A stretch of DNA of 64,000 nt from Pseudoalteromonas rubra (GCF_005887115.1 NZ_PNCJ01000008.1:62001-126000); one strand, 5' to 3'. Counted from the first letter of the stretch, positions 1 to 9,508 are shown. The notes: a model not told the origin generated them from the sequence alone. Numbers and translations are program-made.

Positions 1-1
1 T

Positions 2-691
2 TTTTGGCAGATTGAAGGGTCACGGTTGCAGTCAAAACCGCAACTGCTTATTTACGCAGACAAATTTTCATTAAATGCTTCTCACCAGCTCAGTTCAGAT
101 GAAACATTGTGTTTGCTGGCAGCCGACATATTTGGCTCAAGTGGTGCCCAGACTTGGATAGGTGATGATAATGGCTCGGTAAAACAGGGAGAATTGTATT
201 ACTACAGCCCTGCAATTACATTTACGGGTGCGTTGCCTGAGTTGGACTCTCTTGATGACTGGCGCAATCAAGGGTCTCCTGCGCATACCACATTAGCCTC
301 CCCTGTCAGCGATATCACTATCTGGTATCGCGATAAAGATGACAATCGCTTTACGTTAGGCACATCAGAAAGCAACCAAAACCCTGTGACAATGAATTGC
401 ACCCAAGACGGATTCGCATTATCTTACTCACTATCACAAGTTGCACAGAGCCAGCTGGATACCTTAAACCCCAGCTTCTGTGAAACTCAGGGAACAGGTG
501 ATAGCGCAACAACACATTGCCTGAGCGTTGCTTTAACAACTACGGATAAACTAGAGTCATGCAAGTTTGGCACAACCAGCGTGGCGTTGCCTGACAGCTC
601 GGGTAATAAAACAGCCGTAAAGGTCTCCGGCACACTCGCAATAGACAACGATGATGCCGAACTGAGTATTACTCAAATCGACATTAAGTAG
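2..691 (+). CDS. Unrecognised protein, 5' end outside the window
   Basis: The reading frame is open from base 2 to the TAA at 691, so the gene probably begins upstream of the window; a TTG at 26 is an alternative start but is not needed. The visible ~230 residues are acidic and polar, with aromatic runs (a YYYS stretch), four cysteines in the C-terminal half and an Asp-rich end. No catalytic motif, membrane segment or known domain was recognised. The composition and cysteines would suit an exported protein, but the N-terminus that would show a signal peptide is missing. The next 500 bp contain no convincing gene, so there is no operon context downstream. Confidence 0.6.
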   Translation, partial: FWQIEGSRLQSKPQLLIYADKFSLNASHQLSSDETLCLLAADIFGSSGAQTWIGDDNGSVKQGELYYYSPAITFTGALPELDSLDDWRNQGSPAHTTLASPVSDITIWYRDKDDNRFTLGTSESNQNPVTMNCTQDGFALSYSLSQVAQSQLDTLNPSFCETQGTGDSATTHCLSVALTTTDKLESCKFGTTSVALPDSSGNKTAVKVSGTLAIDNDDAELSITQIDIK

Positions 692-711
692 TTTTTACCA
701 CACCCCGTCTA

Positions 712-932
712 ATACCAATTTGCTTAATCAAGTGTGCTATTTTGAGGCGAGAAAATATCGTCGATAACACCGCTCACGCGTCCTGCTATCGCTGAGGCAA
801 CTATGTCCATATAGGCGAGGCAAAAATTTACGAACTTATACCTAAGGTAAAGGTTCTAAATGAGAAATTTTTAATACCGTTAGCGCCCTATTTGCGCCTT
901 CAAATTGAACAGGCATTAAGTGAAATTGGTAT
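712..932. repeat. MITE-like repeat, copy 1 (221 bp)
   Basis: The element is bounded by perfect 10-bp terminal inverted repeats (ATACCAATTT at 712-721 and AAATTGGTAT at 923-932). A second copy in opposite orientation lies at 52243-52452; the two match closely over their length except for a divergent ~30-bp middle section. It has no coding capacity of its own. Size, terminal repeats and dispersal fit a non-autonomous miniature element. No clear target-site duplication was seen, although the flanks GTCT and AGAC are complementary. Confidence 0.85.
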
Positions 933-1217
933 AAAGACATCAGCAGTGCGAGAAATTGAACAAGCCTATGGCAGTGTTAACAATGCGCTCTTGGAGCCTC
1001 GCATGTGTGGGCATATGCACTGCGCTAAGCTGCGGATATACGCAACCATATCACCGGGTTTTGGCACCTCAAAGTTAGCTATGCAATTACACGAACGTGT
1101 ATCAAAAGCGAAAAGGTTTGAAGGGTTAACTATAAGCTCAACAGGCACATAAGGTAATAGATATGAGCTATGGCTTTTTGAGCCGTTCAGTGTAAAAGGA
1201 TAAAACGAGTTCAGCGG
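933..1217. other. Intergenic stretch without a supported gene
   Basis: Short frames exist on both strands here, but none has a convincing ribosome binding site or recognisable sequence, and the longest plus-strand frame begins inside the MITE-like repeat. No terminator or RNA gene was recognised. Confidence 0.5.
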
Positions 1218-1733
1218 CTAGCTAGCTTCTTCCGTTACTCTGGTGGACTTTCTATTTTTACCCAGCACATAGATAAGCGGCACAAAGCACAAAAATACGG
1301 TCGCGTAATTGACCAAGGGTAAAATGGTTTTATACAAATAGCCTGAATAGCTGAGCTCCATCAGATGGCGATCAACCAACCTAAACAGCTGTAATAGCGG
1401 AGCAGGGATCACGACCAGCTGACAAATAATACTCTGCCACATATACATTTTGTCTTTCAGTGCCCAATATGCAACGATAGCAATGAAAAGAATGTCCGCA
1501 GCAGCCCAATAGATATAACGATAGACCTTGCTACTATCAAGGTCTAAGACGAGATCGTGAGTTAAGTAACCATTAACGAAAAAAACAAAGCACAATAACG
1601 AGTATCGCAGTGCTTGCCTGTCTTTAAGAAAATAAAATAAAACAACGGCAATAGTCACCAATACCATTTGACTATCAAACATGGCATCCATGATCCTGTT
1701 AAAGTAGGCACTGTTTATATGCGTTTGAGTCAT
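1218..1733 (-). CDS. Hypothetical multipass membrane protein (171 aa)
   Basis: The product has about five hydrophobic segments: residues ~22-36, ~44-58, ~72-90, ~100-115 and ~138-155. They are separated by short charged loops, and the tail is basic (GKNRKSTR). This indicates a small integral inner-membrane protein of unknown function; no family signature was recognised. The start at 1733 lacks a strong Shine-Dalgarno sequence. A possible 25-codon gene ends 24 nt upstream on the same strand, so the two could be co-transcribed. The 3' end faces the MITE-like repeat region. Confidence 0.6.
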   Translation of the reverse strand: MTQTHINSAYFNRIMDAMFDSQMVLVTIAVVLFYFLKDRQALRYSLLCFVFFVNGYLTHDLVLDLDSSKVYRYIYWAAADILFIAIVAYWALKDKMYMWQSIICQLVVIPAPLLQLFRLVDRHLMELSYSGYLYKTILPLVNYATVFLCFVPLIYVLGKNRKSTRVTEEAS

Positions 1734-1757
1734 CTGGTAACTAACACTCTAACAAGT

Positions 1758-1835
1758 CTACTTAGGCTGAGACTGATCATCTCCGTCATTACCACCACCA
1801 TTTGAACCCGGCATATAAGCATATTTATTAAGCAT
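1758..1835 (-). CDS. Possible 25-residue peptide
   Basis: An ATG at 1835 is preceded by GGAG with a six-base spacer and opens 25 codons ending in TAG at 1758. The peptide is Gly/Asn/Asp-rich: it begins MLNKYAYMPG, has a GGG run and ends with DDQSQPK. It lies just upstream of the 171-residue membrane protein on the same strand. The good Shine-Dalgarno is the only support; no family was recognised, and it could be chance or an upstream leader peptide. Confidence 0.3.
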   Translation of the reverse strand: MLNKYAYMPGSNGGGNDGDDQSQPK

Positions 1836-1910
1836 TGTTTTCTCCATTAACATTATCAGATTAAATTCCGCTGAATAGCCTAGCCCAAGAATCGGTACCA
1901 CGCAATACTT

Positions 1911-2843
1911 CTAGTTGTTTCCACGTACATTAATTGGGTCAGATTCTTTAGCCTTCCCTTGCATAATTGATATTTCAACACGCCGGTTACGCCGCCGATC
2001 TGTATCGGTTTCATTCGGTACCAGAGGACGCGTGTCTGCATGACCAACTACCACCATGCGATTTTTATCAAACCCGGAAACGGTTTGCATTTCAGTCGCT
2101 ACCGCAACGGCTCTTGTCGCGGAAAGGTCCCAGTTATTGCTGTAAAGCTCATTGGAAAACTGAAAGTCATCCGTATGCCCGGACACGGTTATTTCGCCGG
2201 GTACATCTTTTAATAGCTGAGCTATATCCTGAATCACGGGCTTAAATTTTGGTTGCAGAAATGCGCTGCCTGATGGAAAAGAGCCATTTTCCTGAATACG
2301 TATGATGATTTGCTGGCCGAGCGACTCCAGTTCAATGGCACCATCCATGATTTGCTTTTCGAGTTGTTGTGCTATTTTCTTCACCAACTCGTTTACTTGC
2401 TCTTGCTCCGCAGCAGCAATTGCCTGAGTCATAGACTGCTCTTGGGCCGTACTGGAAGATTCACCACCACGTTTATTACCCCTTTGCTCTTGCCGACCAC
2501 CCGCCGAACTTTCGTCCCCGGCCTGAAACTCTAGCATTTGCTGAGTCATTTCAACGGTTTGTTGTTGAATTGTTTCTATCGGTGTGGGCTCAGGTTTACC
2601 CGGTGTGAACTCCATCGCAATCACGCTGGTACCTTTGGGAATGTCTTTGACCTCTATTTTATTTTGTACACCAAATGCAAACTTCATAGAGCCTGCTATT
2701 TGCTTAAACTTCAGTACATCCATTTCCGAAAACGCCAGCAATAGAACGAAAAAGCACATCAATAATGACATTAGATCGGCAAAGGTCCCCATCCAGGCAG
2801 GTAGGCCTGGGGGGGGACATTTGCATTCGTTTTCGTCTGACAT
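1911..2843 (-). CDS. pomB: Sodium-driven flagellar motor stator protein PomB (MotB family)
   Basis: PomB is the peptidoglycan-anchored half of the stator that couples ion flow to flagellar rotation. A short cytoplasmic N-terminus is followed by one membrane segment (residues ~17-39), with the ion-binding aspartate at position 23 in FADLMSLLMC. A Gln/Ser/Gly-rich linker (~90-150) leads to a C-terminal OmpA-like peptidoglycan-binding domain (~185-295) containing TVSGHTDD, LSATRAVAVA and RRNRRVEIS. Length (310 aa) is normal for the family. The ATG has GAGG upstream inside the end of pomA, with only 2 nt between the genes, so the pair is one operon. Na+ rather than H+ use is inferred from PomB-like features and the sodium-pump background. 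Confidence 0.93.
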   Translation of the reverse strand: MSDENECKCPPPGLPAWMGTFADLMSLLMCFFVLLLAFSEMDVLKFKQIAGSMKFAFGVQNKIEVKDIPKGTSVIAMEFTPGKPEPTPIETIQQQTVEMTQQMLEFQAGDESSAGGRQEQRGNKRGGESSSTAQEQSMTQAIAAAEQEQVNELVKKIAQQLEKQIMDGAIELESLGQQIIIRIQENGSFPSGSAFLQPKFKPVIQDIAQLLKDVPGEITVSGHTDDFQFSNELYSNNWDLSATRAVAVATEMQTVSGFDKNRMVVVGHADTRPLVPNETDTDRRRNRRVEISIMQGKAKESDPINVRGNN

Positions 2844-2845
2844 AA

Positions 2846-3613
2846 CTACTCCTCGGCCTCGCCACCTCGTTTAGACTCAGGCAGATAGTTTTTCAGAATA
2901 CCTTCTATCACTTTCGGGTTTTGGCCATCCTGTATGCCCAAAATAGCATCCAGGATCAATCGTTGATTACGTTCTTCTTCGTCTTTGCGCAGCTCCAGTT
3001 TTACCTGAATAGGAATGGCGACTACGTTCGCTAAAAACGCACCATATAAAGTGGTCAATAGTGCTACGGCCATAGCTGGTCCGATTGCCTTAGGATCATC
3101 CATGTTTGATAACATCGCTACCAGACCAATCAAGGTCCCTATCATACCCATTGCAGGAGCGATATCCGCCAGAGACTTAAACAACCCGGCGCCCATCTCA
3201 TGTCGAGTAGAGGTCAGTGCAATGTCTTTTTGCAATGTTGCCCGGACGACATCTGCATCGTGGCCATCCACCAGCATATCAACACCCTTGCGCATAAAGG
3301 AGTTAGGGATCTCCGCTTCTTCTAACGCCAAAAACCCACCTTTACGTGCTGAATCAGCCAGTTCAACTGCTTTTTCAATTAACTCTTCAGGTGTTTCCAG
3401 TTTAAACATAAAGGCCTTACCGGCCACCTTACCAATGCCAAAAAACTGGCTCATGGTAAAGTTCGAAAGCACGATAAATATCGAACCACCAAACACAATA
3501 ACCACTGATGGAGTGTTGTAAAACATGGCAATCTGGCCATCACTACTAAGTACCATGGACATCACAATCAAGCCTATGGCCCCTAAGATCCCAATCACGG
3601 TTGCTAAATCCAC
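2846..3613 (-). CDS. pomA: Sodium-driven flagellar motor stator protein PomA (MotA family)
   Basis: PomA forms the membrane channel of the stator together with PomB and contacts the rotor through its cytoplasmic loop. The 255-residue protein has the expected four membrane segments: ~5-22, ~29-50, then after a large charged loop ~150-172 and ~178-200. The segment APAMGMIGTLIGLVAML is typical of MotA/PomA/ExbB-type channels. The C-terminus is charged. Translation most likely starts at the GTG at 3613, which has GGAGG just upstream; the protein then begins MDLATVIGI as in other PomA proteins. It is the promoter-proximal gene of pomA-pomB. Confidence 0.93.
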   Translation of the reverse strand: MDLATVIGILGAIGLIVMSMVLSSDGQIAMFYNTPSVVIVFGGSIFIVLSNFTMSQFFGIGKVAGKAFMFKLETPEELIEKAVELADSARKGGFLALEEAEIPNSFMRKGVDMLVDGHDADVVRATLQKDIALTSTRHEMGAGLFKSLADIAPAMGMIGTLIGLVAMLSNMDDPKAIGPAMAVALLTTLYGAFLANVVAIPIQVKLELRKDEEERNQRLILDAILGIQDGQNPKVIEGILKNYLPESKRGGEAEE

Positions 3614-3854
3614 ACACCCTCCAAAGGAAATTACCCGTTATCTATCACGCAGTTATTATTATCGACAGAGTTATCGGCCAGTTTTGCAATAACTTAACTC
3701 AATTATATTAAATTGCCTTGAAAATGCGAATTCATAAGCCTTTGGCAATTCCCGCAGACTATATAACGTAAAAAGTCCGAGAGATCTTTGACCTCAATCT
3801 GTAATACTCATAAAATTAAGCGTTTTTTAATTTAGCTCAAAGTGAATATTGCAC

Positions 3855-4097
3855 ATGGCGACAAAAAAACCGGAAAACATGAGCTTTGAAGAAGCTGTTG
3901 GCGAGCTTGAAGGCATAGTACAGGACATGGAACGCGGCGAACTGACCCTGGAACAATCACTCAAACAATTTGAACGGGGTATTAAATTGGCCAATGCCTC
4001 CTCACAAAAGCTACAACAGGCTGAACAGAAAGTCGCAATTTTGCTGGGTAATGATGAGCAAAGCCCATTGAACGAATTTACAGACGAGCTGGAATAA
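3855..4097 (+). CDS. xseB: Exodeoxyribonuclease VII small subunit
   Basis: XseB is the small helical subunit that assembles with XseA into exonuclease VII, which degrades single-stranded DNA. The 80-residue product shows the family pattern: MSFEEAVGELE, then a helical segment containing LEQSLKQFERGI, then a second helix with LQQAEQKV. The ATG at 3855 gives the usual family length; an upstream in-frame TTG would add only two residues. The gene ends 6 nt before ispA and is followed by dxs, an arrangement conserved in many gammaproteobacteria. Confidence 0.93.
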   Translation: MATKKPENMSFEEAVGELEGIVQDMERGELTLEQSLKQFERGIKLANASSQKLQQAEQKVAILLGNDEQSPLNEFTDELE

Positions 4098-4103
4098 TAA
4101 ACG

Positions 4104-4991
4104 GTGGATTTACAAGCACAACTTGCCCAAGCCAGAGCCCAGGTAGATAAAACCGTGGCCACCTACTTTGCACAGGAACTCGACAGTGACGGCACAGCCA
4201 TTGCGGCAACACGTTACAGTATTAGTAATGGCGGCAAGCGATTACGTCCGTTTCTTGTTTATACGGCAGGTCAGATTTTTGGCGCTGCGCCTCAAGACCT
4301 GGATATTGCAGCCGCTGCGGTTGAATGTGTTCACAGCTACTCACTGGTCCACGACGATTTACCCGCAATGGACGATGATGACTTACGTCGCGGCAAACCG
4401 ACCTGCCATATTGCCTTTGATGAAGCACAAGCTATTTTGGCAGGAGATGCTTTGCAGACGCTGGCATTTGAGCTGTTATCCGGACACGCATTCTCCGTTC
4501 CGGCAAGTCATCAGATTGCCATGATCAATACACTTGCGAAGGCTTCTGGCTTACAGGGCATGGTGGGAGGTCAGGCACTGGATTTAGCAGCAACAGACAA
4601 ATCTGTCAGTCTGGATGAGCTTGAGCGTATCCACCGCCTAAAAACAGGGGCACTTCTCACCTGTGCCATTGAGCTGGGTGCTTTATGTGCACCCAATGTA
4701 TCGCCACACACGCTTGCCCGGTTACGTGAATATGGCCAAAACATTGGTCTGGCATTTCAGGTCCAGGACGATATTCTGGATATCGAAGGCAACACAGAAG
4801 TGTTAGGCAAACCGCAGGGGTCTGATCTGGAACACAATAAATCTACGTACCCTTCATTACTGGGTTTGTCTGGCGCAAAGCAAAAAGCACAAGCACTGGT
4901 TAATGAAGCAAAGCGAGCATTGCAAGACATTGATGCGGACACACAAGCCCTGGCTTTGCTGGCAGATTATATCATCGCCAGAGATCACTAA
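4104..4991 (+). CDS. ispA: Farnesyl diphosphate synthase (polyprenyl synthetase)
   Basis: IspA condenses IPP with DMAPP and then GPP to make farnesyl diphosphate, the precursor of quinones and undecaprenyl phosphate. The first Asp-rich motif (DDLPAMDDDDLRRG, from residue ~84) and the second (QVQDDILD, near 220) bind the Mg2+-diphosphate substrates. The GGKRLRP segment near residue 43 binds IPP. Length (295 aa) is typical. Translation starts at GTG 4104, 6 nt after xseB, so translation is probably coupled. Dxs, which supplies the same pathway, is the next gene after ~210 bp. Confidence 0.95.
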   Translation: MDLQAQLAQARAQVDKTVATYFAQELDSDGTAIAATRYSISNGGKRLRPFLVYTAGQIFGAAPQDLDIAAAAVECVHSYSLVHDDLPAMDDDDLRRGKPTCHIAFDEAQAILAGDALQTLAFELLSGHAFSVPASHQIAMINTLAKASGLQGMVGGQALDLAATDKSVSLDELERIHRLKTGALLTCAIELGALCAPNVSPHTLARLREYGQNIGLAFQVQDDILDIEGNTEVLGKPQGSDLEHNKSTYPSLLGLSGAKQKAQALVNEAKRALQDIDADTQALALLADYIIARDH

Positions 4992-5202
4992 AGGTCGGAG
5001 ACAGGCTAGCAATCGACTGATAAGTCGCTAAATTAATAACTAGTTAAGTTATACTGTGGTGCATTGCAGCATGTAGCTTGAAGACTAAGGCCATAGGTGG
5101 CCTGCCAGTATGACTGAGCACCAGAAACAGATTTTATAAATTTAATGGCAGACAATGATGACAGTTTAGTCAGCAAACTCTGCCCAGGATAACATAATCA
5201 AT

Positions 5203-7062
5203 ATGAGTCTTGATAACAGCAAGTATCCCCTTATGGCATTGATAGAGCAGCCCGATCAGCTGCGCACTTTGCCGCAACACAAACTGGCCGAGTTCAGTAA
5301 TGAACTGCGCGACTACCTGTTAAACTCGGTCTCGCAAAGTAGTGGTCACCTTGCCTCAGGTCTAGGCACTGTAGAGCTTACTGTGGCGCTGCACTATGTC
5401 TACAATACTCCCGAAGACCGTTTAGTATGGGACGTTGGCCATCAGGCTTACCCGCATAAAATACTCACGGGTCGCCGTGACAAGATGCATACCATTCGTC
5501 AAAAAGACGGTCTGCACCCTTTCCCGTTTCGTGAAGAGAGCGAGTACGACACATTCAGTGTTGGTCACTCCAGTACCTCTATTTCGGCAGCACTGGCCAT
5601 GGCCATTGCCGCAGAAAAAGAGCAGCAAGGCCGTAAAGTCGTTGCAGTGATTGGCGATGGTGCCATGACCGCAGGTATGGCTTTTGAAGCGATGAACCAC
5701 GCCGGTGATGTGAAATCAGACATGCTAGTGATCCTCAACGACAACGAGATGTCGATTTCTGAAAACGTGGGGGCATTAAATAATCACTTCGCACGTATTT
5801 TGTCAGGCAGTTTCTACACCAATATCCGCGAAGGTGGTAAAAAGTTACTCTCTGGTGTGCCGCCCGTAAAAGAGCTGGCAAGCAAAGTCGAAGAGCACCT
5901 CAAAGGCATGGTGATACCGGGTACCTTTTTCGAGGAATTGGGCTTTAACTACATCGGCCCTATTGATGGTCATGATGTCAATATGCTGGTTGATACGCTC
6001 AGAAACATGCGTAACCTCAAAGGCCCTCAGCTGTTGCATGTAAAAACCCAAAAAGGAAAAGGCTATCAACCTGCGGAAGCCGACCCGATTGGCTACCATG
6101 GCGTACCTAAGTTCGACCCTTCTGTACACAGCTTACCGAAGTCTAAACCAAGCGCGCCAACGTTCTCGAAAGTCTTTGGTGACTGGCTGTGTGACATGGC
6201 AGAACAAGACAGTAAGCTGATGGCCATTACACCAGCTATGCGTGAAGGTTCTGGTATGGTGCGCTTCTCAAAAGAGCACCCAAGCCAATACTTTGACGTT
6301 GCAATTGCAGAGCAACATGCCGTGACCTTAGGTGCCGGTTTTGCGTGTGAAGGCTTGAACCCGGTCGTGGCTATTTACTCGAGCTTTTTGCAACGCGGTT
6401 ACGATCAGCTGATCCACGATGTCGCGTTGCAAAACCTACCGGTACTGTTTGCCATTGATCGTGCAGGCATTGTTGGTGCTGATGGCGAGACACACCAGGG
6501 CGCTTACGACCTGAGCTTTATGCGCTGTATTCCCAATATGGTGATTATGGCCCCAAGTGACCTGAACGAATGCCGTCAGATGCTCTACACAGGCCACCGT
6601 CTGCAACAACCAGCCGCGGTGCGCTACCCTCGTGGCTCAGCCGGTGAAGCAGAGGTTAAGGCACAGATGACCGAGCTGGAAGTAGGCAAGGCAAACCAAC
6701 TGCGTTCAGGTAAGAAGGTCGCCATTCTTAACTTTGGTACTTTGTTACACAACGCAAAACCAGTCGCAGATGCGCTGGATGCCACTTTGGTGGATATGCG
6801 TTTTGTGAAGCCACTTGATGGCACTATGGTTGAAAAGCTGGCGGCTGAACATGATCTGCTAGTGACATTGGAAGATAACGCCATCGCAGGTGGTGCCGGT
6901 AGTGCCGTCAGTGAATATCTGGCCGCTGCGCAGATCCTCAAGCCAATTTTGCATCTTGGCATTCCCGATGAGTTCATCAAGCATGGTACTCAGGATGAGA
7001 TGCACGCTGAAATGGGCCTGGATGCCAATGGGATCCAGCAGCGGATTGAAACTGTTTTATAA
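5203..7062 (+). CDS. dxs: 1-deoxy-D-xylulose-5-phosphate synthase
   Basis: Dxs makes DXP from pyruvate and glyceraldehyde 3-phosphate using thiamine diphosphate; this is the first step of the MEP isoprenoid pathway. The ThDP/Mg motif [13 protein letters not shown] is near residue 150. The central catalytic region contains [13 protein letters not shown], and [15 protein letters not shown] near residue 420 is the family signature. The C-terminal transketolase domain is complete. Length (619 aa) is standard. The ATG at 5203 gives the usual N-terminus. A strong terminator at 7083-7113 closes the xseB-ispA-dxs cluster. The 211-bp gap before dxs may hold its own promoter. Confidence 0.97.
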   Translation: MSLDNSKYPLMALIEQPDQLRTLPQHKLAEFSNELRDYLLNSVSQSSGHLASGLGTVELTVALHYVYNTPEDRLVWDVGHQAYPHKILTGRRDKMHTIRQKDGLHPFPFREESEYDTFSVGHSSTSISAALAMAIAAEKEQQGRKVVAVIGDGAMTAGMAFEAMNHAGDVKSDMLVILNDNEMSISENVGALNNHFARILSGSFYTNIREGGKKLLSGVPPVKELASKVEEHLKGMVIPGTFFEELGFNYIGPIDGHDVNMLVDTLRNMRNLKGPQLLHVKTQKGKGYQPAEADPIGYHGVPKFDPSVHSLPKSKPSAPTFSKVFGDWLCDMAEQDSKLMAITPAMREGSGMVRFSKEHPSQYFDVAIAEQHAVTLGAGFACEGLNPVVAIYSSFLQRGYDQLIHDVALQNLPVLFAIDRAGIVGADGETHQGAYDLSFMRCIPNMVIMAPSDLNECRQMLYTGHRLQQPAAVRYPRGSAGEAEVKAQMTELEVGKANQLRSGKKVAILNFGTLLHNAKPVADALDATLVDMRFVKPLDGTMVEKLAAEHDLLVTLEDNAIAGGAGSAVSEYLAAAQILKPILHLGIPDEFIKHGTQDEMHAEMGLDANGIQQRIETVL

Positions 7063-7082
7063 CGCTGTCAGCTCTGCTAATA

Positions 7083-7113
7083 AAAAAGCCACAGCCCTTG
7101 CTGTGGTTTTTTT
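7083..7113 (+). terminator. Rho-independent terminator after dxs
   Basis: A 7-bp stem (CCACAGC at 7089-7095, GCTGTGG at 7100-7106) with a four-base loop is followed by eight T residues. The A-run before the stem would also pair with the T-run. Confidence 0.92.
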
Positions 7114-7378
7114 ATAATTAGAATTCACCTATTTAATTTGCGTCATATCAAAATAACACGCTTTTAAGCTGGAAATCCGATGCTGACTGTCAGACAATCC
7201 CTCGGTGATTAAACGGAATTAGCTTGAACACAGCGTACAAGTCTTCATGGAACCAAGTCCACTCGAGTTCCCAAATTGTCGAGTGAGCAATGCCCGCCTG
7301 CGCCCCTCTTCTGCCATTTGGGAAAGTGGTTCTTTGCTGCCTGACCACACTATATCGGCAGCACAATAGGAGTCCCCT
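7114..7378. promoter_or_regulatory. Leader region upstream of deoC
   Basis: These ~265 bp between the dxs terminator and deoC contain no gene and must carry the deoC-deoD promoter. No unambiguous -35/-10 pair or CytR/DeoR/CRP operator was recognised. The only clear element is the AGGAG Shine-Dalgarno a few bases before the deoC ATG. Confidence 0.35.
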
Positions 7379-8143
7379 ATGTCATTAACACAACTCAAAA
7401 ATGCTGCTCAGCTGGCGCTCAATTGTATGGATTTAACCAGTCTGACCGGCACAGAAAGCGAAAAAGACATTATCCGGCTTTGCCAGCAGGCCTGCTCACA
7501 GGCCGGCAAGGTAGCTGCGATTTGTATTTTCCCGCAACATATTCCACTAGCCAGAGAGCATTTAGATCCGAGTATCAAGGTTGCCACTGTGAGCAACTTT
7601 CCACATGGGGGCGAGGACATTGGCACAGCCGTAGAGCAAACCCTTACAGCCATTGCACTCGGTGCTGATGAAGTTGATGTTGTTTTCCCCTACCAGGCAC
7701 TCAGAGCAGGTGATCCTGAAGTGGGATACCAACTGGTACAGCAGTGTAAGCAGGTATGTCCTGAACACGTAAAACTTAAAGTGATCATTGAATCCGGAGA
7801 ACTCGTTACGCCAGCACTCATTGCGCAAGCATCGCGAATATCAATAGATGCTGGCGCTGATTTTATCAAAACCAGTACTGGTAAAGTGGCTGAAAATGCC
7901 ACGCTCGAAGCAGCCGAAGTCATGCTCACTGCAATTAAGCACAGTGGCAAAGAGGTCGGCTTTAAAGCCGCTGGTGGCGTACGCACGGTTGCCGATGCCC
8001 ACGCTTACCTGGCTCAGGCTGGTCAAATTATGGGGCCGGAGTGGGTAAGCAAGCAGCATTTTAGGTTTGGTGCATCTGGCTTGCTCAGTGATGTACTCTC
8101 AACGTTGACAGGCATAGCCTGTGAATCCAAGGGAGAATACTGA
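7379..8143 (+). CDS. deoC: Deoxyribose-phosphate aldolase
   Basis: DeoC cleaves 2-deoxyribose 5-phosphate to acetaldehyde and glyceraldehyde 3-phosphate, feeding DNA-derived sugar into central metabolism. The Schiff-base lysine is K164 in DFIKTSTGK, and the second catalytic lysine lies in [10 protein letters not shown] near residue 198. The 254-residue length matches the E. coli-type enzyme. The start has AGGAG upstream. It ends 2 nt before deoD, so the two form an operon; deoA and deoB are not in this window. Confidence 0.96.
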   Translation: MSLTQLKNAAQLALNCMDLTSLTGTESEKDIIRLCQQACSQAGKVAAICIFPQHIPLAREHLDPSIKVATVSNFPHGGEDIGTAVEQTLTAIALGADEVDVVFPYQALRAGDPEVGYQLVQQCKQVCPEHVKLKVIIESGELVTPALIAQASRISIDAGADFIKTSTGKVAENATLEAAEVMLTAIKHSGKEVGFKAAGGVRTVADAHAYLAQAGQIMGPEWVSKQHFRFGASGLLSDVLSTLTGIACESKGEY

Positions 8144-8145
8144 GG

Positions 8146-8871
8146 ATGGACGCTAACTCTCATGGAACAGTACACATTAATGCACCAGCAGATGCATTCG
8201 CCGATACCGTGTTACTACCAGGCGATCCGCTACGCGCAAAGTTTATCGCGGAGCACTATCTGGATGACGTAAAAATCGTCAATACGGTCCGTAATATGTT
8301 GGGTTATACCGGCTTTTTTCAGGGTCACAGAGTTTCAGTGATGGGCACGGGCATGGGGATCCCAAGCTGCTCCATTTATGCCAAAGAGTTAATCACAGAA
8401 TACAAAGTAAAAAACCTGATCCGCGTGGGTAGCTGTGGCGCGGTGTCTAAACACGTGCAGCTGCGCGATATTATTATTGCCATGGGTGCCTGTACCGACT
8501 CAAAGGTAAACCGAATGCGCTTTAAAGATCATGACTTTGCGGCTATCGCCGACTTCAGCCTGCTCAACGCTTGTATCAACGCCGCGTCAGATATGGCGCT
8601 AAAAGTGCAGGTTGGCAATGTTTTTTCATCCGACCTGTTTTATACTCCACAGCCAGATATGTTTGATCTGATGGATAACATGGGGATCCTGGGTGTAGAA
8701 ATGGAAGCTGCCGGGTTATATGGTGTTGCCGCACAATATGGTGCCAAGGCACTCGCCGTTTTAACGGTTGCCGACCACATCACTCTCGACACGCATTTGA
8801 GCAGTAACGCCAGACAGTCTTCTTTTGAAGAGATGATCCAACTGGCCTTAATGACGACTAAAGCACTGTAA
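8146..8871 (+). CDS. deoD: Purine nucleoside phosphorylase, DeoD type
   Basis: DeoD phosphorolyses purine (deoxy)nucleosides to the free base and (deoxy)ribose 1-phosphate. The protein has the hexameric DeoD features: [14 protein letters not shown] near residue 23, GTGMGIPS near 65, RVGSCGAV near 87 and the purine/ribose-binding [11 protein letters not shown] near 180. Length (241 aa) is normal. GAGG overlapping the end of deoC serves as Shine-Dalgarno. A stem-loop (8879-8886 with 8903-8910) lies just downstream but lacks a T-run. Confidence 0.95.
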   Translation: MDANSHGTVHINAPADAFADTVLLPGDPLRAKFIAEHYLDDVKIVNTVRNMLGYTGFFQGHRVSVMGTGMGIPSCSIYAKELITEYKVKNLIRVGSCGAVSKHVQLRDIIIAMGACTDSKVNRMRFKDHDFAAIADFSLLNACINAASDMALKVQVGNVFSSDLFYTPQPDMFDLMDNMGILGVEMEAAGLYGVAAQYGAKALAVLTVADHITLDTHLSSNARQSSFEEMIQLALMTTKAL

Positions 8872-8878
8872 CTTTGCC

Positions 8879-8910
8879 GGGCTTATGCGTCAGCCTCGGC
8901 GAATAAGCCC
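8879..8910 (+). terminator. Stem-loop after deoD, possible weak terminator
   Basis: GGGCTTAT (8879-8886) pairs perfectly with ATAAGCCC (8903-8910) around a 16-base loop. There is no T-tract, so it may protect the mRNA end rather than terminate transcription. Confidence 0.4.
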
Positions 8911-8957
8911 CATCAGGCAAATCCAAAACCATTGCTTTAACGAACTACATAAAACTT

Positions 8958-9458
8958 ATGACCAAAACCCGACAGATTATTTATGCGGTTGTACTCAACC
9001 GGGGATTTTTACTTTTTCCACTGGTGCTGATCAGCCTGCTGGTTGGCAGTATTACCGCTGAAGACATTCGGTATTTACTGGGGCACATGGACCAGCATGG
9101 CTATCAGAAGGTCATTGAAAACGAATCGACCATCACCATTTTGCTAATTGGCTTTGGGGCCATCATGGATGGGCGGAAAATTTTTTCAAAACGCATGCTC
9201 GAAAGTAAAAACGATCCAACGCTGGAACAACACAGTGCCCTGAACGCCACCTCTGAATACTATGGCTTCATGTTGATTGTGATAGGTATAGCCATCGAGA
9301 TTGTTGATCAAATCACAAGATATTTGCGCTCTTTCAATATTGATATCATGGCATTTGAAGCCTTTTTTAGTCTGGCATTTAATGTGATTGCGCTCATTGT
9401 GATGCTCAAAGCAGCCTACAGAATCGCGGCCATTGATATAGAAGAACACCAGCTTTAA
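8958..9458 (+). CDS. Hypothetical membrane protein (166 aa)
   Basis: The product has hydrophobic segments at residues ~8-30, ~55-70, ~98-115 and ~135-155, so it is a small integral membrane protein with about four spans. Polar loops carry charged residues such as KRMLESKNDP. No family was recognised. It lies 86 bp after deoD on the same strand, separated by a stem-loop, and about 120 bp before the collar-protein genes; neither neighbour suggests a function. Confidence 0.7.
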   Translation: MTKTRQIIYAVVLNRGFLLFPLVLISLLVGSITAEDIRYLLGHMDQHGYQKVIENESTITILLIGFGAIMDGRKIFSKRMLESKNDPTLEQHSALNATSEYYGFMLIVIGIAIEIVDQITRYLRSFNIDIMAFEAFFSLAFNVIALIVMLKAAYRIAAIDIEEHQL

Positions 9459-9486
9459 GCCTATCTCCAGCGTGTCTCATATCCCC

Positions 9487-9508
9487 TGTAATACAAAGTA
9501 ATATACTT
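9487..9508 (+). repeat. 22-bp direct repeat upstream of the first collar gene
   Basis: The 22 bases from 9487 recur exactly at 10274-10295. Both copies lie about 70-95 bp before a collar-protein start codon. They are AT-rich and contain TAATATACTT, so they could be a shared promoter element or operator. The third collar gene lacks the repeat. Confidence 0.7.

Noticed and set aside
892..1152. An 86-codon plus-strand frame beginning in the MITE-like repeat
   Set aside because: It starts with TTG inside the repeat, has no ribosome binding site and no recognisable product.
4992..5202. A thiamine-type riboswitch before dxs
   Set aside because: No conserved TPP-aptamer segments were found in the 211-bp gap.
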